From Paludibacter sp. (GTDB taxonomy: Bacteria > Bacteroidota > Bacteroidia > Bacteroidales > Paludibacteraceae): DNA of 51,744 nucleotides. The DNA lies in assembly GCA_024710005.1 (NCBI GenBank), contig JANJVQ010000035.1, forward strand, positions 1-51,744. Direction: 5' to 3'. The position numbers were made by a program, and so were the translations under genes. Positions 8,802-16,928 of this stretch are shown here, piece by piece. The notes under the pieces were generated by a model. It had not been told where the DNA came from. It saw only the letters and a program-made list of their open reading frames with translations, and did no database searches. Position 1 is the first letter of the stretch. Every line of letters starts with the position of its first letter.

Positions 8802-11800
8802 TATCTTACAACTAAAAAGCAAATTAATTCAAAATCACTTATTCCTGATATTTTATTTATTACTGAACTTGTTTCAGAAGCAGTAAAAAAACTATGAATG
8901 TCTTTTTCTTCCTTCACGTTTATAATTGATGCAATTGCACTTTCCAATAATTGAGAATACTTACCCATCTTTCTTCCATCCTGTGTTTCTTTGTTGAAAT
9001 CACGACACAATTTAAGCATCGGTTCTGAATTTCCCTTACAAAGATAACGCATTAAATCTAAGGTTTTTTTTGGTGAGATGTGATTGCAAACAATTTCTTC
9101 CTCATTCGATATGTAAACCATATAAAAGGGATGCAATCTATTCTGGTTATCAATGTTAACTGATTTACTGATGTTTCTAAGCACATAGAATACCCCTTTG
9201 GGGGTATCATTCCCTTTTGAAGACACAACTGCATGTAGTCCAAACGGAGCACCCTGCACATCAGGATTGTCTTTCATATACTCCAATAAATCCAGTCGAA
9301 ATTCATTCAACCCCAGATCCATAATTGAAATTCCATTGGACATGTCTTCTATATCCACCACTTCATCCATCAAGCGTTGAAGTTGTTGTTTGCGATATTC
9401 CAGATCCCCTTTTTCTTCGGCACTAATCAAATTGTCATCACCCGTTGATGTCATAACCGATATTTTCATCCGGGTTTCAACCCTTCCTTTCAAGTTAATA
9501 TAGTCATCTAATGAGAGATCAGGCCAGAAATTAACCAATTGAATAACATCGTTTCTACTGCCGATTCTGTCTATTCGTCCAAAACGTTGTATTATTCTGA
9601 CAGGATTCCAATGAATATCATAATTAATCAGGAAATCACAGTCTTGTAAGTTCTGTCCCTCAGAAATACAATCAGTGGCTATCAGGATGTCAATTTCATC
9701 TTTGTTATTAATGCCTAACAAAAGGTCTTTTTGCTTTGATATTGGAGAAAAACAAGTAAGCACGGTGTTCAAATCATTTCTAAGTTTAGGGCATGTTGTT
9801 CTACCATCCACAGAGCCGGTAATTAGTGCCGTATTTAGGTTGTATTGTTGCTTAACATGCTTGCTTACATTGTCATACAGATATTCAGCTGTATCAGAAA
9901 ATGCCGTAAATATAATTACCTTTTTATTCTCATCATTGATTGGATTTTCAATCTTTTGTTCGATTGTTCTTAATAATGTTTGTAGTTTGAAATCATGTTC
10001 CGGGGTAATGTCATCAACAAAAAACATCAATTGCATCAGCGTTTCACTATCTGCACGCAGGTCTGCCAACCACGATATTGTATCCATATCGGAGAGCGAT
10101 ACTTGTAGTTTTCTACCAACGAATAAATCAGTATTTTGGTCATCTATTTCCAAGTCAACTTCACTTACCATATCATCGAGCACCACTAAATCATTGTTAT
10201 GATTTTCAACCATGCTAATGGTATTGTCAATAAGCGCCTTGATTTTATTGACCGTTTTACTAAAAGAATGTACGGAGCTTTCCAGACGTTTAAGTAAGTT
10301 GATATTCATCAACCGCTGGATGCCTCGTTCACGACCTGTTTGCATGTAAAATCCTTTACTTGAAACATCAGGATCAATTTCATATTTTTCTCTTCTACTT
10401 GGAAAAATAAAGAATGATGGAGTATAAATACTCAGGTTAAGTTGAATCAGCAATTCGTAAATCTCATCAAAATTGATGGCACCTTTCTTTTCAGTTAAAG
10501 AAGGACGGATGGAAATGGGTTTGAGTCGTTCCGGGAACTTGCCTATTGCCTCAGTATTATAATACTTTTCAATATGTTTCCGGGAACGGGCAATGGTAAT
10601 ACTATCGAGTACTTCAAAAAAATCATAGTCAAGCAGACTCAGAAGACTTTCAGTGGTTCTATCTTTACTATCAAATTTACTCCATTTGTTGAATGCTGCC
10701 TGTGCCTGTCGGAAAATATCATCAATAGTTCTATGTGTGTTTAGCAACTCATCAATCTTTTCTGATTCACCCTCATAGGCCAAAGCAATTTGATTGCGTA
10801 AGTCATTAAATCTGTTGTTTACAGGTGTTGCAGAAAGCATCAGCACCTTAGTTTTTACCCCAGTTCGAATGACTTTGTTGAGTAGCTTCAAATAACGGTT
10901 TTCTTTTCTTTCGTCATCGCCATAAGTTTGACCACCATTTCTGAAATTATGACTTTCATCAATCACCACTAAATCATAATTTCCCCAGTTGATGCGATCA
11001 AGAGGCAATCCGTTAGAAATACCATTATCCCTCGACAAGTCAGTATGATACAGCACATCATAACGCAAGCGGTCTTTTGCAATGGGATTGTTTGTCAGGT
11101 TACTCCGATAAGTTACCCAGTTATCATTTAATTTTTTAGGGCAAAGCACCAATACCGATTTATTCCTGTTTTCGTAATACTTAATAACAGCTAAGGCTGT
11201 GTAGGTTTTTCCAAGTCCAACACTATCAGCAAGAATGCAACCGTTGAATTTTTCTAATTTGTTGATGATGGCCAGAACGGCATCTTGTTGAAAATTATAA
11301 AGTTTATTCCAAATCTCAGAGGATTTAAAACCGGTGGCACTGTTGGGTAAAACATCCTCTGAAATATCTTCTAAAAACTCATTGAAGATGTTGTAAAGGG
11401 TTATGAAATAAACAAAGTCAGGAGAGTTTTCTTTATACACATTAGCGATGCTATCAATTACCTGTTCAGTTACATCAGTCAATTTTCGGTTATCTTGCCA
11501 GATTTCATTGAAAATGTGCAGGTATTTTTCACTGTGTGGTGTGTCAATTTTTGAAACAAGATTGAAGAGATTATTGCCCCTTTCGCAACCCAAATCAACA
11601 GTTGTAAAACCATTTACGGGGAAATATGTGAGTTTTTCTTTTCCTTCAACATTGATAAAACCACCCATCAATTCATTGGTGATGTTGGACTTAAATTTCA
11701 CCTTTTGCTTAATCCACTCAGCACATTCCCGTGCTATCGCTTTTTGCGATAATTCATTTCGAAGTTTAATCTCAAATTCAGTACCGTATAAACTTCTTTC

Positions 11801-12034
11801 ACGATTTAATTGAGGTATGTAAAACTCCCTTTTTTCTTTTTGTTGTTTCTCTTTGACAAAGGTGGGTGATGTGAAAATAAAACGAAGTTCGGAGATGTCT
11901 TGTAGTTGCTTTTTCAGCTCCTCGAAAGCATAAATTGAAAAACATGCGGATGCAATTGATATACGACTACCTTTTTGAATTGTAGTTGCAAGATCATCTT
12001 TTACTTTATGGTTAACGTTATCGAATATCTGCAT
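8801..12034 (-). CDS. SNF2-type helicase with N-terminal PLD-like domain
   Basis: This is a 1077-residue first gene of the operon. Residues 1-60 (RISIASACFSIYAFEELKKQ onwards) look like the N-terminal phospholipase-D-like domain found in many bacterial SNF2-type helicases; no HxKx4D catalytic motif is visible, so it may only bind DNA. The motor has Walker A (DSVGLGKT, 270-277), Walker B DESH (359-362), LSATPVNN (motif III), and a C-terminal lobe with SEGQNLQDCD and the motif VI sequence QRFGRIDRIGS. The remaining 200 residues are poorly recognisable. The motor is expected to translocate on double-stranded DNA. Type III restriction does not need this second motor, so its fusion into a mod/res operon is notable. 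It is divergent from the macro-like gene across 218 bp. Confidence 0.9.
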   Translation of the reverse strand: MQIFDNVNHKVKDDLATTIQKGSRISIASACFSIYAFEELKKQLQDISELRFIFTSPTFVKEKQQKEKREFYIPQLNRERSLYGTEFEIKLRNELSQKAIARECAEWIKQKVKFKSNITNELMGGFINVEGKEKLTYFPVNGFTTVDLGCERGNNLFNLVSKIDTPHSEKYLHIFNEIWQDNRKLTDVTEQVIDSIANVYKENSPDFVYFITLYNIFNEFLEDISEDVLPNSATGFKSSEIWNKLYNFQQDAVLAIINKLEKFNGCILADSVGLGKTYTALAVIKYYENRNKSVLVLCPKKLNDNWVTYRSNLTNNPIAKDRLRYDVLYHTDLSRDNGISNGLPLDRINWGNYDLVVIDESHNFRNGGQTYGDDERKENRYLKLLNKVIRTGVKTKVLMLSATPVNNRFNDLRNQIALAYEGESEKIDELLNTHRTIDDIFRQAQAAFNKWSKFDSKDRTTESLLSLLDYDFFEVLDSITIARSRKHIEKYYNTEAIGKFPERLKPISIRPSLTEKKGAINFDEIYELLIQLNLSIYTPSFFIFPSRREKYEIDPDVSSKGFYMQTGRERGIQRLMNINLLKRLESSVHSFSKTVNKIKALIDNTISMVENHNNDLVVLDDMVSEVDLEIDDQNTDLFVGRKLQVSLSDMDTISWLADLRADSETLMQLMFFVDDITPEHDFKLQTLLRTIEQKIENPINDENKKVIIFTAFSDTAEYLYDNVSKHVKQQYNLNTALITGSVDGRTTCPKLRNDLNTVLTCFSPISKQKDLLLGINNKDEIDILIATDCISEGQNLQDCDFLINYDIHWNPVRIIQRFGRIDRIGSRNDVIQLVNFWPDLSLDDYINLKGRVETRMKISVMTSTGDDNLISAEEKGDLEYRKQQLQRLMDEVVDIEDMSNGISIMDLGLNEFRLDLLEYMKDNPDVQGAPFGLHAVVSSKGNDTPKGVFYVLRNISKSVNIDNQNRLHPFYMVYISNEEEIVCNHISPKKTLDLMRYLCKGNSEPMLKLCRDFNKETQDGRKMGKYSQLLESAIASIINVKEEKDIHSFFTASETSSVINKISGISDFELICFLVVR

Positions 12035-12083
12035 ATGTAGAAAAGATATTCATTTGAGGATTTAACTTTTGTTTTGTAAAAGG

Positions 12084-12091
12084 CAAAGATA
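12084..12091 (-). promoter_or_regulatory. Putative -7 box for the defence operon
   Basis: Read leftward this is TATCTTTG, matching the Bacteroidota -7 consensus TAnnTTTG, and lies 50 bp before the helicase ATG. No good -33 TTTG is seen at the expected distance, so the call rests on one box. Confidence 0.45.
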
Positions 12092-12159
12092 ATAAAATAA
12101 TAATTTTAATTGATGTTTTTGATTGAATAAAGAATAATCAATTAAATTTCAAATATTCA

Positions 12160-12191
12160 TTTGCTTTTTTGTTAATTATTTTTTAGATTTG
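12160..12191 (+). promoter_or_regulatory. Bacteroidota-type promoter for the macro-like/SLOG genes
   Basis: A -33 TTTG (12160-12163) and a -7 TAGATTTG (12184-12191) are separated by 20 nt, fitting the Bacteroidota housekeeping sigma consensus. It lies about 60 bp before the ATG at 12253 and is divergent from the helicase promoter, so both units could share a regulator. Confidence 0.6.
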
Positions 12192-12252
12192 TACACTTTA
12201 AAAAATCTAATCACAAGGGGGTTCACTCTTAACTCACTTTTTAATAAACACT

Positions 12253-12636
12253 ATGAAAAACATCACTCCTGCATTTATCACACAACTACAATCCAATGAA
12301 ATATTTGTATTCGGCTCGAATTCCGAGGGGAATCATGCCGGAGGTGCAGCAAGACAGGCAATGAGGTTTGGCGCCATCCTGGGGCAGGGAAATGGGCTGC
12401 AAGGACAAACCTATGCCGTCCCAACTATGTTTGCTCATGAAAGTAGAATTGAACCATTTGTTGATGACTTCATTGGTTTTGCAAAAAGGAATCCCCAGTT
12501 AAAATTTCTTGTAACAAGAGTAGGCTGTGGAATTGCAGGGTTTAAAGAAAAACAGATTGCGCCGATGTTTCAAAGGGTTAAAACTGAGAAAATTGAAAAT
12601 GTATATTTACCCAAGGAGTTTTGGGATGTGATATAA
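12253..12636 (+). CDS. A1S_2505-like (macro-domain-like) protein
   Basis: This 127-residue protein resembles the A1S_2505 group of phage and island proteins. Key features are EIFVFGSNSEGNHAGGAARQ (residues 16-35), a Gly-rich loop GQGNGLQGQTYAVPT, and FLVTRVGCGIAGFKEKQIAP. Gly-rich loops after a GSN/GN motif and a later VGCGIAGF strand-loop recall macro domains, which bind ADP-ribose or related nucleotides; the relation is from pattern, not a search. The conserved length is normal for the group. It is followed after 38 bp by a SLOG-like protein, and the pair may act on a nucleotide signal or on NAD-derived ligands. It sits in a defence island, which fits but does not prove an immune role. Confidence 0.75.
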   Translation: MKNITPAFITQLQSNEIFVFGSNSEGNHAGGAARQAMRFGAILGQGNGLQGQTYAVPTMFAHESRIEPFVDDFIGFAKRNPQLKFLVTRVGCGIAGFKEKQIAPMFQRVKTEKIENVYLPKEFWDVI

Positions 12637-12674
12637 TGTTTGTATAGATTTCAATAACTAATCTCAATAATTAT

Positions 12675-13274
12675 ATGACCCTTCAAGAATTCATCCTAAA
12701 ATACGACCACTCAAACTCAGTCATTCTTCTTGAAGGTAAACGGAATGTCTTAGATTCTGACAAGGAAAAGCTATTTTTATTAGGAAAATTATTGGCATCA
12801 AAAACATCAAAAATGACTTTCAGAAGCGGAAATGCAGAAGGAGCTGATCAGTATTTTTCTGAGGGTGTTGCAGAAATTGATAATAAAAGATTACAAGTGA
12901 TCACACCCTACAATAATCACCGACAGAAAACAAACAAATCATATTCAACCATTTCGTTAGATGATGTGAATTTATTGAGCAATCCGGAAGTTGTTTATCA
13001 TTCAAAGAATAACAAGAAAACGGAAAGTTTAATTGATAGATATGTTTCAGGTGAAAAAAATCGTTACACAATTAAAGCTGCTTATATTATTCGAGATACA
13101 ATTAAAGTTCTGGGTGCTGATGATATTTTGCCCGCAACATTTGGGATTTTTTATGATGATTTGGGTGATCCAGGGAAAGGTGGTACCGGGCATACAATGA
13201 CTGTTTTTAGTCAAATGAATATTCCTTTTGTGGATCAGAGGGAGTGGTTTGAATGGGTAGAGGAGAGTGATTAG
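12675..13274 (+). CDS. SLOG-like Rossmann-fold protein
   Basis: This 199-residue protein has a Rossmann-like start with VILLEGKRNV, then MTFRSGNAEGADQYFSEGV (about residues 47-65), which resembles the SLOG/DprA/LOG signature where a Gly-rich loop and GAD bind a nucleotide. The last part holds DPGKGGTGHTMTVF and an acidic end, likely a second ligand-contact element. SLOG proteins bind or sense nucleotides and small nucleotide-derived signals; many lie in phage-conflict loci. It has no signal peptide or membrane segment. Together with the macro-like gene 38 bp upstream it probably forms a two-gene unit. The exact ligand cannot be inferred. Confidence 0.7.
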   Translation: MTLQEFILKYDHSNSVILLEGKRNVLDSDKEKLFLLGKLLASKTSKMTFRSGNAEGADQYFSEGVAEIDNKRLQVITPYNNHRQKTNKSYSTISLDDVNLLSNPEVVYHSKNNKKTESLIDRYVSGEKNRYTIKAAYIIRDTIKVLGADDILPATFGIFYDDLGDPGKGGTGHTMTVFSQMNIPFVDQREWFEWVEESD

Positions 13275-13329
13275 GAGCCTTGTTTGATACAATGAAATTG
13301 ATAATATGCATTTTTAACAAATAACTCAA

Positions 13330-13674
13330 ATGGAAAAACTAATTTACTGTAATGATGGTTGTTTAGCAGCAATGGTTGCTATAATCAACAAATCTAAGAA
13401 ATGGAATTTATTTGGCGTTTCAGAGATTTATGGCATGGGTAATGCGGATTATAAGAAAAAGCTTTTTGACTTCGATTTTATTGAAATCGTTCCGTTGAAT
13501 AGTTACGATGGGAAATCGTATGTATGTTTGAATAAAGATAATAAATGGGGTTTATTGGAAGTGAAGGATAGTGAAACAGCTCATTGTGAATGGAATCTTA
13601 TCGCTGATTTCAACTATGACAGTATGGATTCATTATTAAAAGAAATGAAGATTGATAGGAAAAAATATGATTAA
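13330..13674 (+). CDS. Small WG-like hypothetical protein (114 aa)
   Basis: A 114-residue protein with no firm family. It contains NKDNKWGLLEV, which resembles one WG repeat (a short beta-hairpin unit with a conserved Trp-Gly), and an acidic C-terminal helix. It starts 55 bp after the SLOG-like gene in the same direction and may belong to the same transcript, although codon use and AT content alone do not decide this. No signal peptide, no membrane segment and no catalytic residues can be named. Confidence 0.6.
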   Translation: MEKLIYCNDGCLAAMVAIINKSKKWNLFGVSEIYGMGNADYKKKLFDFDFIEIVPLNSYDGKSYVCLNKDNKWGLLEVKDSETAHCEWNLIADFNYDSMDSLLKEMKIDRKKYD

Positions 13675-13844
13675 TTAATTTTCGATATTCATTTAAATGA
13701 AAACATATAATAAATATTATCAACAGGTGTTAAATTAGGGGCTTTGAAATAGTGGTTTATCGTATTAGTATATTTCCAGATCAGTAAATAAATATATACC
13801 AACCTAATTAATTCAATCGATTATTAACTTTAAAACTATACATT

Positions 13845-14774
13845 ATGGCACGAAGAATTAGCGATGATTTTATTAATGATTTACTTCATGGTGAATTATC
13901 TGAACTTTTAGAATATGTAAAAAGTGATGATACCCTTGATTTAGAGTTTCGTAAGAAAAAAATTATCATTTATTATCGAGGTGGGAAACTGTTAGAAGTT
14001 AAAGAGAAAAGGCCAAATATTTATGAGTTTGTCTCTGGTGATAAAGGCTACAATCCCAAAATGAAAGATTTTAATAAACCTTCAATTGCAGAATTAGACC
14101 AGTATATTCCTCAATTTAAAAATATTATTGATTTATATTTTGGTGGAAGTAGACTTGATAAAAAAGAACGTGTACGATTCTCCTTTGAAAACGAAATTAG
14201 GCAACATATTGTAAGAGAAAATAACTTTGCAAATAAAGCTGATCAAACTGATTATTTTATTATTGACGTTGAATATGAAACAGAACTTCGTAAGAAATTC
14301 GATATAGTTGCAATAGAATGGGAAGCAAATCCAACATATCGTAAACTACAAAAAAAATACACTCCCAAAATTGTAATTTTTGAATTAAAATATGCAGAAG
14401 CCTCTATACAATCTAAATGTGGTTTAGAAGATCATTTAAAAGACTTTGAATCATTCAAAAAAAATGTAGATGAAGTTAATAAATTTAAAAGTGACATGTT
14501 GGACGTTTTAAAGCATAAAAGGGAACTGGGTTTAATCCCTTATTTGAACAAAACAAACAAAAATCTAGTAACTAAATTCGCAGAAGAAGTTTCATTTGTA
14601 AATATTATTGCCAATTTCAAGAAAGAATCATCAACGTTAAAAAAGGAAGTTGATAAAATGGACAAATTTGACATGATAATTGCAAATTTTATGGGATATG
14701 GACTTTATAAACATTGTATTAGAAGTAAAGATGAAGTATTGAAATTAATAGAAATTGATAAACTTAATTCATGA
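13845..14774 (+). CDS. PD-(D/E)XK-type putative nuclease, coupled to MBL gene
   Basis: This 309-residue protein is not a named family, but residues 118-200 fit the PD-(D/E)XK nuclease pattern: an early Glu in FENEIRQ (E118), D153 in RKKFDIVAIEW, then VIFELKYAE with E180 and K182, followed by a helix with GLEDHLKDF. The first 110 residues are an Ile/Lys-rich region (KKKIIIYYRGGKLLEVKEK, then KGYNP) that may bind nucleic acid or a partner. The gene is preceded by 170 bp without a gene, so it probably has its own promoter, and its stop overlaps the start of the next gene (ATGA). Two putative nucleases made in fixed ratio suggest a two-part system. The nuclease call is by motif only. Confidence 0.7.
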   Translation: MARRISDDFINDLLHGELSELLEYVKSDDTLDLEFRKKKIIIYYRGGKLLEVKEKRPNIYEFVSGDKGYNPKMKDFNKPSIAELDQYIPQFKNIIDLYFGGSRLDKKERVRFSFENEIRQHIVRENNFANKADQTDYFIIDVEYETELRKKFDIVAIEWEANPTYRKLQKKYTPKIVIFELKYAEASIQSKCGLEDHLKDFESFKKNVDEVNKFKSDMLDVLKHKRELGLIPYLNKTNKNLVTKFAEEVSFVNIIANFKKESSTLKKEVDKMDKFDMIIANFMGYGLYKHCIRSKDEVLKLIEIDKLNS

Positions 14775-16078
14775 AATTCAAAATCCATAGAGGCACAAAT
14801 GAAATAGGCGGCTCGTGTGTGGAGGTCTGGACTGCAAGCACACGAATACTACTTGACTTCGGTATGCCCTTAGTCAACAAAGATAGAAGCGAATTTGACT
14901 TCAACAAATTCAAAAACTTAACTCCTGAGGAATTAATTGAAGACGGAGTTTTGCCGGATTTAAAAGGTATTTATGATGAAACCGACAAATTAATCGATGG
15001 TGTGGTTATATCCCATCCACACCAGGACCATTATGGGTTTAGCAACTACATTCATAAAAATGTACAATATTATTTAGGCGAAGCGACGCATAAAATAATT
15101 GATATCAATAGCTTATTCACTTCCAGGAAGATAATTATTGAAAATGCTAACTATTTTGAAAAGGAAAAAACATTTCAAATTGGCGACATTTCAATTACAC
15201 CTTTTTGGGCTGATCATTCCGCTTTTGATTCGTATTCTTTTTTAGTTGAAGCTGATGGTAAAAGTCTGTTTTATTCAGGTGATTTCAGAAGCCACGGTAG
15301 AAAAGCAAATGTTTTTAAATGGTTTTTGCATAATGCTCCTCAAAATGTGGATTATTTACTGCTGGAAGGAACCACAATTGGAAGAGAAAGCAAACCGTTC
15401 AAGACAGAAACTTCAATTGAGGATGATTTTATAAAGGTTTTCCAAGAACAAAATAAAATCAATTTAATATACACATCTGGACAAAATATTGATAGAATTG
15501 TTTCAGTTTATAGGGCTTGTATAAGCACCAATAAAATTTTAGTTGTGGATGTATATGTAGCAACTGTTCTGAAAGCATTATCAAAATTTGCCAAAATTCC
15601 TTTTCCTTCAATAGGGTTTAGAAATTTGAAAGTAATGTTTCCTTATTACATATGTCAAAAATTAATGAAAGAAGGAAATGAGGATGTTTTTCTTCAATTC
15701 AAACAGTATAAAATCACCAAAGAAGAAATAAGCAAGCAATCGGACAAGATTGTCATGTTTGTAAGACCGTCCATGCAAAAACACATAGAAAACATAGACA
15801 ACATAGATGGTGGGAATTTTATATATTCAATTTGGGAAGGGTATTTGAAAAAACCTGAAACTGAAAAATTTATTGACTATTTTACAAGTCGCAATTTTAC
15901 GATACATAAAATTCATACAAGCGGCCACGCTGATACTGAAACATTAAAACAAATGGTGATAGCAATCAAACCCCAAAATATTGTTCCAATTCATACTTTC
16001 AGCAGAAGCGAATATTCAAAGATTTTTACTACTCCGGTAGTTGAAATAAATGATGGTGAAACAATTAGTATCGAATAG
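14771..16078 (+). CDS. Metallo-beta-lactamase-fold hydrolase, RNase J-like
   Basis: This 435-residue protein has the zinc site of the metallo-beta-lactamase fold: HPHQDH (residues 82-87), a later ADHSAFDSYSF, and YSGDFRSHGRK with the bridging Asp. Near the end SGHADTETLKQMV and IVPIHTFS match the C-terminal motifs A-C region of the beta-CASP/RNase J branch. The N-terminal GTNEIGGSCVEV is also typical of RNase J relatives. It is shorter than RNase J (about 550 residues), lacking the C-terminal domain, so a specialised nuclease or phosphodiesterase is likely. It is translated by coupling with the PD-(D/E)XK gene and ends 222 bp before the tRNA genes, the right edge of the island. Confidence 0.85.
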   Translation: MKFKIHRGTNEIGGSCVEVWTASTRILLDFGMPLVNKDRSEFDFNKFKNLTPEELIEDGVLPDLKGIYDETDKLIDGVVISHPHQDHYGFSNYIHKNVQYYLGEATHKIIDINSLFTSRKIIIENANYFEKEKTFQIGDISITPFWADHSAFDSYSFLVEADGKSLFYSGDFRSHGRKANVFKWFLHNAPQNVDYLLLEGTTIGRESKPFKTETSIEDDFIKVFQEQNKINLIYTSGQNIDRIVSVYRACISTNKILVVDVYVATVLKALSKFAKIPFPSIGFRNLKVMFPYYICQKLMKEGNEDVFLQFKQYKITKEEISKQSDKIVMFVRPSMQKHIENIDNIDGGNFIYSIWEGYLKKPETEKFIDYFTSRNFTIHKIHTSGHADTETLKQMVIAIKPQNIVPIHTFSRSEYSKIFTTPVVEINDGETISIE

Positions 16079-16225
16079 TTGTAATGTATGAAAAATGTAA
16101 CTAAAAAATCTTTATATACACTGTTTAGGGACTATGGGAAACAGTCAACCGTTCAATGACTACAAAAATCAAAATATTTTTTTATTTGGACTGGATTTTT
16201 CAAAATCCATCAATCTTTTCATTAT

Positions 16226-16247
16226 GTTTGGAATTTGTTTGGAATTT
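16226..16247. repeat. Tandem 11-bp repeat beside tRNA-Leu
   Basis: Two perfect copies of GTTTGGAATTT lie head to tail in the gene-free spacer (16079-16299) between the island and the tRNA-Leu terminator. Short repeats beside a tRNA 3' end are often arm-type integrase sites, but no integrase gene is seen next to them. Nothing else recognisable is in this spacer. Confidence 0.4.
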
Positions 16248-16251
16248 AGAC

Positions 16252-16289
16252 AATAAAAATCCCCTAACTGATTGAATATCAATTAGGGG
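16252..16289 (-). terminator. Intrinsic terminator of the tRNA unit
   Basis: On the minus strand CCCCTAA pairs with TTAGGGG around a partly paired loop, followed at once by ATTTTTATT. It lies 11 bp after the tRNA-Leu CCA end, as expected for the end of the leftward tRNA transcript. Confidence 0.75.
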
Positions 16290-16299
16290 ATTTACTCCG

Positions 16300-16385
16300 T
16301 GGTACCCGAAGCGGGACTTGAACCCGCACAGCCGTGAGGCCAAAGGATTTTAAGTCCTTCGTGTCTACCATTCCACCATCCGGGC
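16300..16385 (-). tRNA. tRNA-Leu (anticodon TAA)
   Basis: An 86-nt cloverleaf reads leftward from GCCCGGATGG to an encoded CCA. The anticodon stem AAGGA/TCCTT encloses CTTAAAA, giving anticodon TAA. The T arm GCGGGTTCAAGTCCCGC is perfect and a class II variable arm (TGGCCTCACGGCT) is present. Its 3' end faces the accessory island, a classic landing point for integrative elements. Confidence 0.95.
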
Positions 16386-16415
16386 AGGAATGACTCCTGT
16401 GACTCCTAAGAGTTG

Positions 16416-16488
16416 AGCGAAAAACGGGACTCGAACCCGCGACCCTAACCTTGGCAAGGTTATGCTCTACCAACTGAGCTATTTTCGC
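16416..16488 (-). tRNA. tRNA-Gly (anticodon GCC)
   Basis: A 73-nt cloverleaf reads leftward from GCGAAAA to TTTTCGC plus discriminator T; CCA is not encoded. The anticodon stem AACC/GGTT encloses TTGCCAA, giving GCC. The D arm (GCTCAGTTGGTAGAGC) and T arm (GCGGGTTCGAGTCCCGT) are intact. It lies 30 bp upstream of tRNA-Leu and is probably co-transcribed with it. Confidence 0.93.
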
Positions 16489-16928
16489 ATTATATAATCT
16501 TTTTGCTAAACTTATCTCAGTTGGTAGAGCACCATCGTGCCTATTTTCTGGCAACTGAGCTATTTTCGCATTAATGAAACTGAGCTATTTTCGCATTTTA
16601 TTTTGCCACATTAGTCGCACAAGTAGTTTTGCTGCAATAGTTCTTTGCTATTAGTTATTAGCTATTCGCTTTACTGACCTTTGTCAAAGCGGCTGCAAAT
16701 ATAGCAAGTTTTTTTTATTTATCGAAATGTTTGATCAAAAAAACCACAACAGAAATTAATCAAGCAAAATACAACAAGCCCATTCTCTTAACACCGCTGA
16801 TTATCAATGTTATCTATACAGAACATCTAAACCGGAAATATTATATAACAATTATTGTATATAAATTTAACAATATACGATGAGATTTGTCGTTAAATGT
16901 CCTAACAATTTAAAACAGCCAAAGCAGC
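16489..16928. other. Gene-free stretch with tRNA fragments before the C25-family gene
   Basis: These 440 bases contain no credible gene. They hold two broken copies of the tRNA-Gly 5' half, a plus-strand D-arm-like piece (CTCAGTTGGTAGAGCA, 16517-16532), and a TTAGCTATTCGCT phrase near 16658-16671 that recurs around the methylase gene at 40 kb. The right part must contain the promoter of the C25-family gene; no strong consensus box is seen. Confidence 0.6.
16552..16596 (-). repeat. Two partial copies of the tRNA-Gly 5' half
   Basis: The first 20 nt of tRNA-Gly (ATGCGAAAATAGCTCAGTTG on the minus strand) recur at 16552-16571 and, without the last two bases, at 16579-16596. Neither copy continues into the anticodon arm, so they are fragments and not tRNA genes. 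Confidence 0.8.

Noticed and set aside
9675-10202. 175-aa antisense frame inside the helicase gene
   Set aside because: Low-complexity Ser/Leu composition and overlap with helicase motifs on the other strand.
841-12034. A known BREX, DISARM or Zorya system
   Set aside because: No PglZ, BrxC, DUF1998 or ZorA/B-like gene is present; mod and res motifs define type III restriction.
16517-16532. A third tRNA on the plus strand
   Set aside because: Only a D-arm-like piece is present; no anticodon or T arm can be formed.
16279-16554. 91-aa open frame on the minus strand
   Set aside because: It runs straight through tRNA-Leu and tRNA-Gly, so it is a chance frame.
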